A DNA stretch of 64,000 bases from Streptacidiphilus sp041262525 (lineage in GTDB: Bacteria; Actinomycetota; Actinomycetes; Streptomycetales; Streptomycetaceae), in the NCBI RefSeq assembly GCF_041262525.1, contig NZ_JBGCCK010000030.1, forward strand, positions 15,043 through 79,042, read 5' to 3'. A program made the position numbers and the translations under genes. Every line of letters begins with the position of its first letter. The stretch's first letter is position 1. Positions 24,925-33,133 of the stretch are shown piece by piece. The notes under the pieces were generated by a model, which saw only the letters and a program-made list of their open reading frames with translations, made no database searches and was not told the origin of the DNA.

Positions 24925-25961
24925 CCCGGAGCGGTCTGCGCGACCGCACGCGGGGAGGGCAGTGGAACGCCCGGATACTCGACCTCCCAGGCGAGTTGGG
25001 CCAGCGCGTACATCTGCTGAAGCATCGGCGCCTCCGGTGCGCCGTCCAGGTAGCGGTACTGCAGCGCCACGGTGACGGCCAGGCGCTCGGGCAGGTGGAG
25101 GTGCGGGTAGCGGGCCTCCGCGGCGAGGCGGCGGGCGGCGTCGGGGGCGGGGACGCCGGCGGCGTGCAGGCGGTGGGCGCTGTCGCGCAGGTAGCAGAGG
25201 TAGTCGCGGTGGGCGTGGACGCCTGCGCGGTCCACGACCGGGCCGTGGCCGGGCACGATCGTGGCCGCACCGGTCGCGAGGACCCGGTCGCAGCCCGCGA
25301 TCACGTTCTCCAGCGGCCCCGCCCAGTGCACCGGATGGTCACCGGGCTCCTCCGGGCTCGCGGCGAAGACGATGTCGCCGGCGAAGCAGACCTGCTGGCG
25401 CGGCAGGTAGGCGATCAGGTCGCCGCGCGTGTGCGCGGGGGCGAGCTGGGTGAGCTGGACCGGGATGTCGCCGACGGCGATCTCGACCTCGCCGGAGAAG
25501 GTGAGCGCGGGCTGCGGCAGCTCCGTCTCCGGCCAGCGGTAGCGGCCGAAGTGGCGGTTCAGGTACCAGCCGACCAGGGTGTCCGTGTCGGCGCTGTGGA
25601 CGAGACCGTGCAGGTCGCAGGGGTCCGGCTCGTGGGCGATGTGACCGGCGGTCGCCTGCGTGTAGACCACCCGCGCGTCCGGCACTGCCTGCCAGCCCCA
25701 CAGGTGGTCGCCGTTGCCGTGGGTGACGAGGAGCCAGTCCACCTCCGTGCCCTCCGCGAGCAGCGGTCGGCAGCGGGCCAGGAACTCGTCCGCGAGGGTC
25801 CGGTCGTAGGGCGAGTCGATCCACGCGGCGGTGGACTGCGAGGCCAGCAGCCCGCAGTTGGCGAGCCCCCAGCCGACGCCGGGCCGGGGCCGCCAGACGT
25901 GGACGCCGTCGGCTATCGGCAGGAGCTCGGCGGAGACGAGGGTGGAGACCGTTGCACTCAT
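24882..25961 (-). CDS. Metallo-beta-lactamase-fold hydrolase
   Basis: 359 codons from ATG 25961. The fold's motifs appear in order: LLVTHGNGDHLWGW (an HxNxDH variant of the usual HxHxDH), APAHTRGDLIAYLP (His ligand), FAGDIVFAASPEE (bridging Asp) and TIVPGHGPVVDRAG (His ligand). A ~90-residue helical C-terminal extension follows. The missing second His of motif 1 suggests an altered metal site, as in some actinobacterial members. The last ~15 codons (from about 24925 down to 24882) read antisense through the truncated ADP-ribosylglycohydrolase, so the native C-terminus was probably replaced at the junction. The substrate is unknown. Confidence 0.85.
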   Translation of the reverse strand: MSATVSTLVSAELLPIADGVHVWRPRPGVGWGLANCGLLASQSTAAWIDSPYDRTLADEFLARCRPLLAEGTEVDWLLVTHGNGDHLWGWQAVPDARVVYTQATAGHIAHEPDPCDLHGLVHSADTDTLVGWYLNRHFGRYRWPETELPQPALTFSGEVEIAVGDIPVQLTQLAPAHTRGDLIAYLPRQQVCFAGDIVFAASPEEPGDHPVHWAGPLENVIAGCDRVLATGAATIVPGHGPVVDRAGVHAHRDYLCYLRDSAHRLHAAGVPAPDAARRLAAEARYPHLHLPERLAVTVALQYRYLDGAPEAPMLQQMYALAQLAWEVEYPGVPLPSPRAVAQTAPGSPDMHAFPGARDA

Positions 25962-26122
25962 GGTCGCTGATTGTCTGATGAACTGATCTCGAATGCGACC
26001 ACCGTCCATGGGGAGGTCGGCGCGCGTCGCCTGCGGAAGATGTCCTGCTCCGCAGGCGACACTGGTGCGAACCGGCCGACCCACCCCATGCGACGAGCTG
26101 AAGAGCGAAGAGGACGAACGAG

Positions 26123-27028
26123 ATGGCGGAGACTTCCCCTGGCGCCTCCCCTGCGCAGCTGCTGACGCTCGACGAGGTCGAAGCGATCGCGCGCGCCGCG
26201 CACGCCGGACAGCTCGACAAGGCCGGCCGCCCGTACGCCGTGCACCTGGCGGCGGTGGCGGAGGGGACCGCGCGGCTCGGCGGGGACGAGGCGCAGGTCG
26301 CTGCGGGCTGGCTGCACGACGCCGTCGAGGACGATGCGCTGAGCGTCGAGTGGCTGGACGCGGCCGCGCTGCCGCAGCGGACGAAGGACATCGTGCTGGC
26401 CCTGACCAAACGGGCGGACGAGCCGCTCGCCGACTACGCGGCCCGGGTCCTGGCCACGCCGGGCGCGGTGACCGTCAAGGACGCGGACCTGGCGAGCAAT
26501 TCCGCGCCCGACCGGCTCGCGCTCCTCCCTGACGCGGCGCTGCGCGCCCGGCTGACGGCGAAGTACGAGCTCACCTCCCGGCTGATCCACCCCGAGCAGC
26601 GGTTCCGGCCGCCGACCGGCAGCGGCGCGGAGGGCGACCCGACGGACGAGGCGCTGCTGGCGGGACTGGACCGGGAGTCCGCCGGGGCGTTGGGCGCGTG
26701 GGCCCGCTTGGGTGACTTCGCGGGCGGCTGGAGCGTCCAGCCGGGAGACGCGGAGTGGCAGGGCCCTCACCCCGTCTACGGCTCGCGGGTGAACGCGGTG
26801 ACGGCGGCGCTGGCCACGGTCGGCGCGGTCACCCCGGCGTTCCACTGGGTCGACTACACCCTCCCGCCGCTCACCCCTGAGGGCATGCTCACCCCGGCCG
26901 ACGCCGTCCGCACGGCGACCGCGCTCGTTCGCGGCGAGCGCTTCACGGACGGCGTGATCAGCGGCGCGTGGAAGGACGGCCGTCTCTTCGCCACCGTCCG
27001 CGCGCTCTCGGCTTGGCAGCCGCGCTGA
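26123..27028 (+). CDS. HD-domain hydrolase fused to a DUF6508-like domain
   Basis: 301 aa. Residues ~17-130 carry the SpoT/RelA-hydrolase-like HD signature: ARAAHAGQLDKAGRPYAVHL (H27, H41), GWLHDAVEDD (H65-D66) and TVKDADLASN (D120). This indicates a metal-dependent phosphohydrolase perhaps acting on (p)ppGpp-like nucleotides. Residues ~195-301 (VNAVTAALATVGAVTPAFHW, then RGERFTDGVISGAWKDGRLF) resemble DUF6508. The fusion is by-eye inference, and no synthetase domain is present. It is transcribed divergently from the metallo-hydrolase gene across 161 bp. The small hairpin at 27042 follows. Confidence 0.75.
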   Translation: MAETSPGASPAQLLTLDEVEAIARAAHAGQLDKAGRPYAVHLAAVAEGTARLGGDEAQVAAGWLHDAVEDDALSVEWLDAAALPQRTKDIVLALTKRADEPLADYAARVLATPGAVTVKDADLASNSAPDRLALLPDAALRARLTAKYELTSRLIHPEQRFRPPTGSGAEGDPTDEALLAGLDRESAGALGAWARLGDFAGGWSVQPGDAEWQGPHPVYGSRVNAVTAALATVGAVTPAFHWVDYTLPPLTPEGMLTPADAVRTATALVRGERFTDGVISGAWKDGRLFATVRALSAWQPR

Positions 27029-27041
27029 CCTGGCGCTGCGG

Positions 27042-27063
27042 CCTGTGGTTGCACCACCACAGG
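27042..27063 (+). terminator. Short hairpin after the HD-domain gene
   Basis: CCTGTGG (27042-27048) pairs with CCACAGG (27057-27063), 8-nt loop, 13 bp past the stop codon. Confidence 0.45.
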
Positions 27064-27105
27064 GGTGCTAGGAACTGCTGTGCGCTACCGCATGCAGTTG
27101 CACCT

Positions 27106-27216
27106 CCTCAGGGGCGCGGGGAACTGCGCGACAAGCCACCCGCATGCGGATGGTCCTCAAGGTTCTGGGCCATCCGCGCAGGGTGGTTTCTCGCGCAGTT
27201 CCTCGCGCCCCTGAGG
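27106..27216. repeat. Streptomycete-type palindromic intergenic element, copy 1
   Basis: Long imperfect inverted repeat whose outer arms are CCTCAGGGGCGCGGGGAACT and its complement (ending 27216), with inner complementary parts CAAGCCACCC / GGGTGGTTTC and GGATGG / CCATCC. The same outer sequence recurs at 47257-47383. From memory, GGGGCGCGGGGAACTGCGCG palindromes are abundant between genes in Streptomyces genomes. The right part is read as the last ~20 codons of the MerR gene. Confidence 0.8.
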
Positions 27217-27969
27217 ATGCGGCGGCGCCGCCAGTTCCTCCGCCAGGGAGCGTTGGAAGGCGGTGACCAGGGCCTGGACGACCATCGGCTCGATACGCGC
27301 GGCCAGCTCCTTCATCCGCTCCAGGCCCTCCGGGCTCGGGTCGGAGGCGCGGAAGGGGCGCCAGACCGTGTCACGGAACAGGCGGTGCAGGTCGTGGGCG
27401 GTCGCGCGGCTGTGGAGGCGGACGACCGCGCGGGCGGCGACCAGGGTCTCCAGCGGGATCGGCACGTCCAGGACCCGGACGCCCAGCGGGAGCAGGCCGG
27501 GGTCGACGGAGAAGCACTCGGGGACGTCGGCCGGCTCCGCGCCCGGCGCGCCCGACGTCCCCGGCTGCGGGATAATCGCGCCCATCGCGGCGAGTCGGTC
27601 CAGGTCGGCGTCGCTGAGGGCCCGGCCCGCTCGGCGCTCCAGCTGCTCCCGGCTGATCCGCTCCGCCGCCTCCGGCTGCCAGGAGGCGACCAGCGCCCGG
27701 TGGACCGCGAGGTCCAGCGAGCCGACGTCGTCGGGGAGCTGCGCCAGGTAGCGCTCGATCGCCGCCAGGGTCAGTCCCTGTCGCTGCAACTCCTCGATCA
27801 GTTCCAGCCGGCCCAGATGCTCGGGCCCGTAGCGGCCGACCCGGCGCGGACCGAGCTGCGGGGGCGGGAGCAGGCCCTTCGCGGCGTAGAAGCGCAGCGT
27901 GCGGACGGTGATCCCGGCGCGCGCCGCCAACTCGTCGACCGTCAACGCGCCTCCCCTTGACCCGTGCAT
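27157..27969 (-). CDS. MerR-family transcriptional regulator
   Basis: 270 codons. N-terminal MerR winged HTH: LTVDELAARAGITVRTLRFY, AAKGLLPPPQLGPRRVGRY, then LIEELQRQGLTLAAIERYLA. The C-terminal effector domain (~150 residues) is not a known metal-binding type and lacks clustered Cys. ATG 27969 is given; TTG 27945 is a serious alternative because GGGGAGG lies just ahead of it. The C-terminal residues (PQGREELREKPPCADGPEP) are encoded by the palindromic repeat, so the native stop was probably displaced by the element's insertion. It is divergent from the LLM oxygenase operon and may regulate it, but the operators found there look more MarR-like. Confidence 0.85.
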   Translation of the reverse strand: MHGSRGGALTVDELAARAGITVRTLRFYAAKGLLPPPQLGPRRVGRYGPEHLGRLELIEELQRQGLTLAAIERYLAQLPDDVGSLDLAVHRALVASWQPEAAERISREQLERRAGRALSDADLDRLAAMGAIIPQPGTSGAPGAEPADVPECFSVDPGLLPLGVRVLDVPIPLETLVAARAVVRLHSRATAHDLHRLFRDTVWRPFRASDPSPEGLERMKELAARIEPMVVQALVTAFQRSLAEELAAPPHPQGREELREKPPCADGPEP

Positions 27970-28061
27970 GCCCTATGGCAGCCGCTGGGCTCAACAGTAG
28001 CGCTGTCACACTCGCACGGAGGTCGGGAATGCGCCCGGCGCTGCGATCGTTCAGCAGACTA

Positions 28062-28098
28062 GTTGAAATATCAACAACATCATGGTTGAATCTTCAAC
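28062..28098. promoter_or_regulatory. Two tandem palindromic operators upstream of the LLM oxidoreductase
   Basis: GTTGAAATATCAAC (28062-28075) and GTTGAATCTTCAAC (28085-28098) are two copies of GTTGA-N4-TCAAC whose centres are 23 bp apart, in AT-rich sequence unusual for this genome. The form is typical of MarR-family operators. They sit 60-96 bp upstream of the oxidoreductase start. No MarR gene is in the window. Confidence 0.75.
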
Positions 28099-28157
28099 GA
28101 CGGCGCGAGTCGTTCGGCAAGCAGGCGAGAAGCCTCGAGAAAAGACAGGTGAGCACG

Positions 28158-29261
28158 ATGCAGTTCGGGATCTTCACCGTCGGAGACGTCACCCCCGACC
28201 CCACCACCGGCCGCACCCCGACCGAGCACGAGCGCATCAAGGCCATGCTCGCCATCGCGGAGAAGGCGGAGGAGGTCGGCCTGGACGTCTTCGCCACCGG
28301 CGAGCACCACAACCCGCCGTTCGTGCCCTCCTCGCCGACCACCATGCTCGGCTGGATCGCCGCCCGCACCGAGCGGATCATCCTGTCCACCTCCACCACC
28401 CTGATCACCACCAACGACCCGGTGAAGATCGCCGAGGACTTCGCGATGCTCCAGCACATCGCGAACGGCCGCGTGGACGTGATGATGGGCCGCGGCAACA
28501 CCGGACCGGTCTACCCCTGGTTCGGCAAGGACATCCGCGAGGGCATCCAGCTCGCCGTCGAGAACTACGCGCTGCTGCACCGGCTGTGGCGCGAGGACGT
28601 GGTCGACTGGGAGGGGAAGTTCCGCACCCCGCTGCAGTCCTTCACCTCGACGCCGCGCCCACTCGACGGCGTGCCGCCGTTCGTCTGGCACGGCTCGATC
28701 CGCTCGCCCGAGATCGCCGAGCAGGCCGCCTTCTACGGCGACGGCTTCTTCCACAACAACATCTTCTGGCCCAAGGACCACACCCAGCGCATGGTCGAGC
28801 TCTACCGCGAGCGCTACGCCCACTACGGCCACGGCACGCCCGAGCAGGCGATCGTCGGGCTCGGCGGGCAGATCTTCATGCGTCACAACTCGCAGGACGC
28901 GGTGCGCGAGTTCCGCCCGTACTTCGACAACGCGCCCGTCTACGGCCACGGCCCGTCGCTGGAGGACTTCACCGCGCAGACGCCGCTGACGGTCGGCACG
29001 CCGGAGCAGGTCATCGAGAAGACCCTCTCCTTCCGTGACTACGCCGGCGACTACCAGCGCCAGCTCTTCCTGGTCGACCACGCGGGTCTGCCGCTGAAGA
29101 CCGTGCTGGAGCAGATCGACCTGCTCGGCGAGGAGGTCGTGCCGGTGCTGCGCGAGGAGTTCGCCAAGCGCCGCCCGGCCGGCGTTCCCGACGCGCCGAA
29201 CCACGCCTCGCTACTCGCCGCGGCGCAGGCCGCGACCAGCACCGACACCGTCAACGCCTGA
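28158..29261 (+). CDS. LLM-class flavin-dependent oxidoreductase (luciferase-like monooxygenase)
   Basis: 367 aa. TIM-barrel luciferase family: MQFGIFTVGDVTPDPTTGRT, AEEVGLDVFATGEHHNPPFV, TTLITTNDPVKIAEDFAMLQ, NGRVDVMMGRGNTGPVYPWF. The family resembles the CE1758 group, whose genes sit next to an FMN reductase. It uses reduced flavin to oxygenate an unidentified small molecule. ATG 28158 has GGTGAG just ahead; GTG 28149 is in frame. The next gene, 25 bp downstream, supplies reduced FMN, so the pair is a two-component monooxygenase. Regulation is probably by the twin palindromes at 28062-28098. Confidence 0.92.
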   Translation: MQFGIFTVGDVTPDPTTGRTPTEHERIKAMLAIAEKAEEVGLDVFATGEHHNPPFVPSSPTTMLGWIAARTERIILSTSTTLITTNDPVKIAEDFAMLQHIANGRVDVMMGRGNTGPVYPWFGKDIREGIQLAVENYALLHRLWREDVVDWEGKFRTPLQSFTSTPRPLDGVPPFVWHGSIRSPEIAEQAAFYGDGFFHNNIFWPKDHTQRMVELYRERYAHYGHGTPEQAIVGLGGQIFMRHNSQDAVREFRPYFDNAPVYGHGPSLEDFTAQTPLTVGTPEQVIEKTLSFRDYAGDYQRQLFLVDHAGLPLKTVLEQIDLLGEEVVPVLREEFAKRRPAGVPDAPNHASLLAAAQAATSTDTVNA

Positions 29262-29286
29262 GCAGCAGAGCAGGGAAGAAGCAGAC

Positions 29287-29934
29287 ATGGAGACCATCAC
29301 GCTGGCCGTCGTCTCGGCCGGGCTGAGCCAGCCGTCCTCGACCCGCCTGCTCGCCGACCGCCTCACCGAGGCGGTCCGCGCCAAGCTGGCCGACGCGGGG
29401 CGCGACGTCGTCGCCGAGCACGTCGAGCTGCGCGAGCTCGCGCACCCGATCGCCGACAACCTCGTCACCGGCTTCCCCGGCGAGCAACTGCGGCAGGCCA
29501 TCGACGCCGTCACCGGCGCCGACGCGGTGATCGCGGTGACGCCGATCTTCTCCGCCTCCTACAGCGGGCTGTTCAAGTCCTTCTTCGACGTGCTGGAGCA
29601 GGGCGCGCTGACCGGGCGGCCCGCCCTGCTGGGCGCGACCGGCGGCACCGCCCGTCACTCGCTCGCCCTCGACCACGCGCTGCGGCCGCTCTTCGCCTAC
29701 CTGCGCGCGGCCGTGGTGCCGACGGCCGTCTACGCCGCCTCCGAGGACTGGGGCGGCGCGGACGAGAACGGCCTGCGCCAGCACATCGACCGCGCGGCGG
29801 GCGAGCTGGCCGCGGTACTGCTGCGGCAGCCCGCCCAGGCGCGGCGCGCCGACCCTCCCCCAGCCTTCGGCCGGGGGTACCCCCTGGACGTCGTCCCGTT
29901 CGCGGAGCAGCTCGCCGCGCTCAAGCTCCGCTGA
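29287..29934 (+). CDS. NAD(P)H-dependent FMN reductase (CE1759-like)
   Basis: 215 aa flavodoxin-like fold: TLAVVSAGLSQPSSTRLLAD (phosphate-binding loop), ADAVIAVTPIFSASYSGLFK (flavin loop), then GATGGTARHSLALDHALRPL. These match the CE1759/SsuE-like NADPH-dependent FMN reductase family. It is in an operon with the LLM oxygenase at 28158 (25-bp gap, AGGGAAG ribosome site) and should deliver FMNH2 to it. Near the C-terminus a CCCCCAGCCTTCGGCCGGGGG-like hairpin sequence falls inside the coding region. Confidence 0.92.
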   Translation: METITLAVVSAGLSQPSSTRLLADRLTEAVRAKLADAGRDVVAEHVELRELAHPIADNLVTGFPGEQLRQAIDAVTGADAVIAVTPIFSASYSGLFKSFFDVLEQGALTGRPALLGATGGTARHSLALDHALRPLFAYLRAAVVPTAVYAASEDWGGADENGLRQHIDRAAGELAAVLLRQPAQARRADPPPAFGRGYPLDVVPFAEQLAALKLR

Positions 29935-29946
29935 CGGACCGGTGGT

Positions 29947-32214
29947 TCAGATCGGCGGGAGGGCGTAGACGCGAGAGTGGTGGGCACCGTACAGCAGGGT
30001 GCCGTCGGTGGAGAGTGCCCAGTCGTCGGTGGAGTCGACGCCGTCCTGGAAGGTCCACAGCACCTTGCCGTTGCTGCGATCGATGGCGGCGATGCCCTCG
30101 CTGCTGCCGGAGACGAGGGACACGCAGAAGACCGTGCCGCCCACGACGACCAGCGGCGTTCCCATCAGGTCGGGCGGGACGGCGGCCTCCCAGGCGATGG
30201 CGCCGGACTTCAGGTCCACGGCCATCACCTGGGCGGTTCCGAGATTGCTGGCGTAGAGGAACCCGTCGGCATGGGTCAGCCCCAGGTAGGTGCCCTTGGG
30301 TGCGGGCTTGGAGGTGAAGCGGCGGTCCCCGTGGTCGAGTCCGTAGCCGATGATCTCCGGTCCCGGCAGGTAGATCGTGTCGCCCACCAGCAGCGGCATC
30401 GCCTGGGTCGACCACTTCGGCTCGCCGAAGTCCTGGGACCAGAGTTGGGTTCCGTTGGTCGCGCTGCGCACGACGACGTTGTTGAGGTCGTTCGTGTAGA
30501 CGAGGTACTTGTCCGTGGCGAAGCCGAGCACCTGGTTGCTCGCACTGGCGTTGCGCGGCTCGGTCCAGAGCACCTTGCGGGTGTGCAGGTCGACGGCCAT
30601 GACCGCGCTGTAGTTGGCCCCCATGGTGATGACCGGCATGCCCTTGGCGTCCAGCGGATACTTGTTCCCGAGGATGAAGGCCGCCTGGTCGCTCACCCCG
30701 AGCAGGTATTCGAACTGCAGGTCGTTGGTGCCACTGGACGACCAGAGCTGCGCCCCGTTCGCCGGGTTGAGGCCGACGAGCTTCCGATCGTTCGTCAGCA
30801 TCACGGCGAACCCGCCCCCGAGGCCGATCGGCGGCATCAGGATGCCGTCGTTCACCTGCGGGCCCGTCCAGGCCGGCGTCCCCCTGCGCGCGTCGAGCGC
30901 GGTCGCCGAGGAGCCCGCGAACAGGACCCGGCCGTCGGTGGCGACCGGGGCACTGCCCACGGTGCCGTCCGCGGTGTAGGTCCACAGCGGCTGCGGCGGA
31001 ACGCCTGACGGCCGCGTCGGGAAGGTGGTCGGCGTGACGGACGGCGACGCCGCGAGCGTCGGCGTCGGCGTCGGCTTGGGCTTGCCGCCTCCGGCGAGCG
31101 CGAGCGCTGTGCCCCCGCCGGCCACGGCGATGGCGGCGACGCCGAGCGCGCCGTAGAGCAGCTTGCGGCGCGAGGGCTGCGCCGCGCCGAGCGCAGGCGC
31201 CGAGGAGGCAGGCGGCGTGTTCGCGCCGGGCTGGCCGCCGAGGACGAAGGTGCCGTGCTCTGGCTGCTGCTGTCCCACGGCTGCGCCGCGCGGATCGGCG
31301 CCGACCGGGTTGTGCGGTGTCGGTGTCTCCAACTCCATGACGCGGGCAGCGTGTTGGGCGATGCCCGAGGCGACGTCGGCCGGCAGCCAGGAGCCCCGCA
31401 GCACTGCCTGCGCGCCGTCGGGTGCGAGCATGCCGAGAAGTTGGGCGGGAGTGGGTCGGTCCTCCGGGGCCTTGGCCAGGCAGGCGCCGATCGCCTCGCG
31501 CAGCCCCGCGGGGACCGGCTCGAGGTCGGGAGCGTCGTGGACCACGCGGTAGAGCAGGGAGGCGACAGAGTCCTGCCCGAACGGGCCGTGCCCGGTCGCG
31601 GCGAAGGCGAGCACAGAGCCGAGCGAGAAGACGTCGCCCTCCGGCCCGACCGCCCGCCCCGACGCCTGCTCCGGCGACATGAAGCCCGGGGACCCGACGA
31701 CGACACCCGTACTGGTGAGGTCACCTCCGTCGAAGGCGCGGGCGATGCCGAAGTCGATGACGCGCGGGCCGTCCGCCGCCAGCAGCACGTTGGAGGGCTT
31801 GAGGTCGCGGTGGATCAGCCCCGCGCCGTGGATCGCGCCGAGTGCCTCCGCGAGCACTGCGCCGAGCGCCCGCACGCTGTGCTCCGGCAGCGGCCCGTAC
31901 GTCGCCACAGCCTCGTTCAGCGAAGGGCCCAGGACGTAGGAAGTCGCAAGCCATGGCGTGGCGGAGTCCCGGTCCGCGTCGACGACGCGCGCCGTGTAAG
32001 CGGCGTCCACGGACTGTGCGGCGGCGACCTCCCGCCGGAACCGGGCGCGGAAGTCGGGGTCGTCCGCGAGCTCGGGACGCACGACCTTGACGGCGACCGT
32101 CCGCCCGCCCGCGCTGCGCGCGAGATACACCCGCCCCATCCCACCGGCGCCGAGGCGGGCAACGAGTCTGTACGGGCCTATCGTTGATGGATCATCGGCT
32201 TCAAGTGGCTGCAT
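29947..32214 (-). CDS. Membrane Ser/Thr protein kinase with PQQ-type beta-propeller sensor
   Basis: 755 aa from ATG 32214 (GGGGA ahead). Cytoplasmic Hanks-type kinase, residues 14-270: LGAGGMGRVY P-loop at 21-30, catalytic K43, HRDLKPSN (H135-N142) with D137, DFG at 154-156, SPEQASGRAVGPEGDVFSLG. A P/A/T-rich juxtamembrane linker follows, then one membrane helix at 352-375, then an extracytoplasmic half with repeated blade motifs (DARRGTPAWTGP; NPANGAQLWSSSG; DLHTRKVLWTEP; SATNGTQLWSQDFG; DLKSGAIAWEA; DRSNGKVLWTFQDG) typical of PQQ-like eight-bladed propellers. It probably senses an extracellular ligand or envelope state. Targets are unknown. Confidence 0.95.
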   Translation of the reverse strand: MQPLEADDPSTIGPYRLVARLGAGGMGRVYLARSAGGRTVAVKVVRPELADDPDFRARFRREVAAAQSVDAAYTARVVDADRDSATPWLATSYVLGPSLNEAVATYGPLPEHSVRALGAVLAEALGAIHGAGLIHRDLKPSNVLLAADGPRVIDFGIARAFDGGDLTSTGVVVGSPGFMSPEQASGRAVGPEGDVFSLGSVLAFAATGHGPFGQDSVASLLYRVVHDAPDLEPVPAGLREAIGACLAKAPEDRPTPAQLLGMLAPDGAQAVLRGSWLPADVASGIAQHAARVMELETPTPHNPVGADPRGAAVGQQQPEHGTFVLGGQPGANTPPASSAPALGAAQPSRRKLLYGALGVAAIAVAGGGTALALAGGGKPKPTPTPTLAASPSVTPTTFPTRPSGVPPQPLWTYTADGTVGSAPVATDGRVLFAGSSATALDARRGTPAWTGPQVNDGILMPPIGLGGGFAVMLTNDRKLVGLNPANGAQLWSSSGTNDLQFEYLLGVSDQAAFILGNKYPLDAKGMPVITMGANYSAVMAVDLHTRKVLWTEPRNASASNQVLGFATDKYLVYTNDLNNVVVRSATNGTQLWSQDFGEPKWSTQAMPLLVGDTIYLPGPEIIGYGLDHGDRRFTSKPAPKGTYLGLTHADGFLYASNLGTAQVMAVDLKSGAIAWEAAVPPDLMGTPLVVVGGTVFCVSLVSGSSEGIAAIDRSNGKVLWTFQDGVDSTDDWALSTDGTLLYGAHHSRVYALPPI

Positions 32215-32341
32215 GCGGTTCCCCCGTCTTGCCTGTTCCGTCCGGACGGCGCAGATTCTAGGGCTGCGAGGGACCACAGCGGTATCGGGGGACGCCGCGG
32301 GTCGGCTGTGCCTGACCGGAGGCCGCTGAACCTGACGGATG

Positions 32342-33103
32342 TCACGGACGGCGGTTGCGGAAGGCCTCCGCGCCCGGCAGCCCTTCGGCCTCGATGGTCG
32401 CGAGGCCCCGAGTGAACTCGTTCGCCAGCGCGGCCTCCTCGGTGAGGCCCTCCGCCTCCAGTGCGGAGAGGCGGTCGTTGCGCAGGCAGGTCTGCGGGAG
32501 GGCGGCGATCTCGTGGGCGAGGGTTTCGGCAGCGGCGCGTTCCGTGCCGGTGGGGACGAGGCGATCGGCCAGGCCGATCGCCAGCGCCTCGTCGGCGCGG
32601 ACCTCGCGGCCGGTGAGGATCAGGTCCATCGCGCGTGCCGCGCCGATCAGGCGCGGCAGCCGGACCGTTCCGCCGTCGATCAGCGGGACGCCCCAGCGTC
32701 GGCAGAAGACACCGAAGACCGCGTCCTCCGCGGCCACCCGTAGGTCGCACCAGATCGCCAACTCCAGTCCGCCCGCCACGGCGTGGCCGGCGATCGCGGC
32801 GATCACCGGCTTGCCCAGGCGCATCCGGCTCGGGCCCATCGGGCCCGGGCCGTCCGGGCTGAGGGCGTTGCCGCGCGAGCCGCCGACCTCCTTCAGGTCG
32901 GCGCCCGCGCAGAACGCGCCGCCCTCGCCCCACAGGACGGCGACGGAGGCCGTCGGGTCCGCGTCGAACTCCGCGAACGCGCGGAACAAGGCGTCCGCCG
33001 TCGGTCCGTCCACGGCGTTGCGTCGCTCCGGGCGGGAGAGGACGACCGTCCACACCGGCCCGTCGCGGTCGACGCGCACCCCGGTCACCCGCACCACCAC
33101 CAT
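32342..33103 (-). CDS. Enoyl-CoA hydratase/isomerase (crotonase) family protein
   Basis: 253 aa. Crotonase fold: SRPERRNAVDGPTADALFRA, oxyanion hole 1 in EGGAFCAGADLKEVGG, oxyanion hole 2 in AAIAGHAVAGGLELAIWCDL, and the downstream VFGVFCRRWGVPLIDGGTVR and RLIGAARAMDLILTGREV. The exact activity (hydratase, isomerase or other) cannot be assigned from the motifs. Start at ATG 33103, preceded by CAAGGA. It lies between the kinase and the cholesterol oxidase, 30 bp from the latter, in the same direction, so co-transcription with a sterol-degrading function is possible. Confidence 0.9.
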   Translation of the reverse strand: MVVVRVTGVRVDRDGPVWTVVLSRPERRNAVDGPTADALFRAFAEFDADPTASVAVLWGEGGAFCAGADLKEVGGSRGNALSPDGPGPMGPSRMRLGKPVIAAIAGHAVAGGLELAIWCDLRVAAEDAVFGVFCRRWGVPLIDGGTVRLPRLIGAARAMDLILTGREVRADEALAIGLADRLVPTGTERAAAETLAHEIAALPQTCLRNDRLSALEAEGLTEEAALANEFTRGLATIEAEGLPGAEAFRNRRP

Positions 33104-33133
33104 CGTCCTTGGAGAGCTGCATTCCTGAAGAGC

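Noticed and set aside
24459..25970. 503-codon plus-strand frame over the metallo-hydrolase
   Set aside because: Antisense shadow; the opposite strand has all the metal-binding motifs in order.
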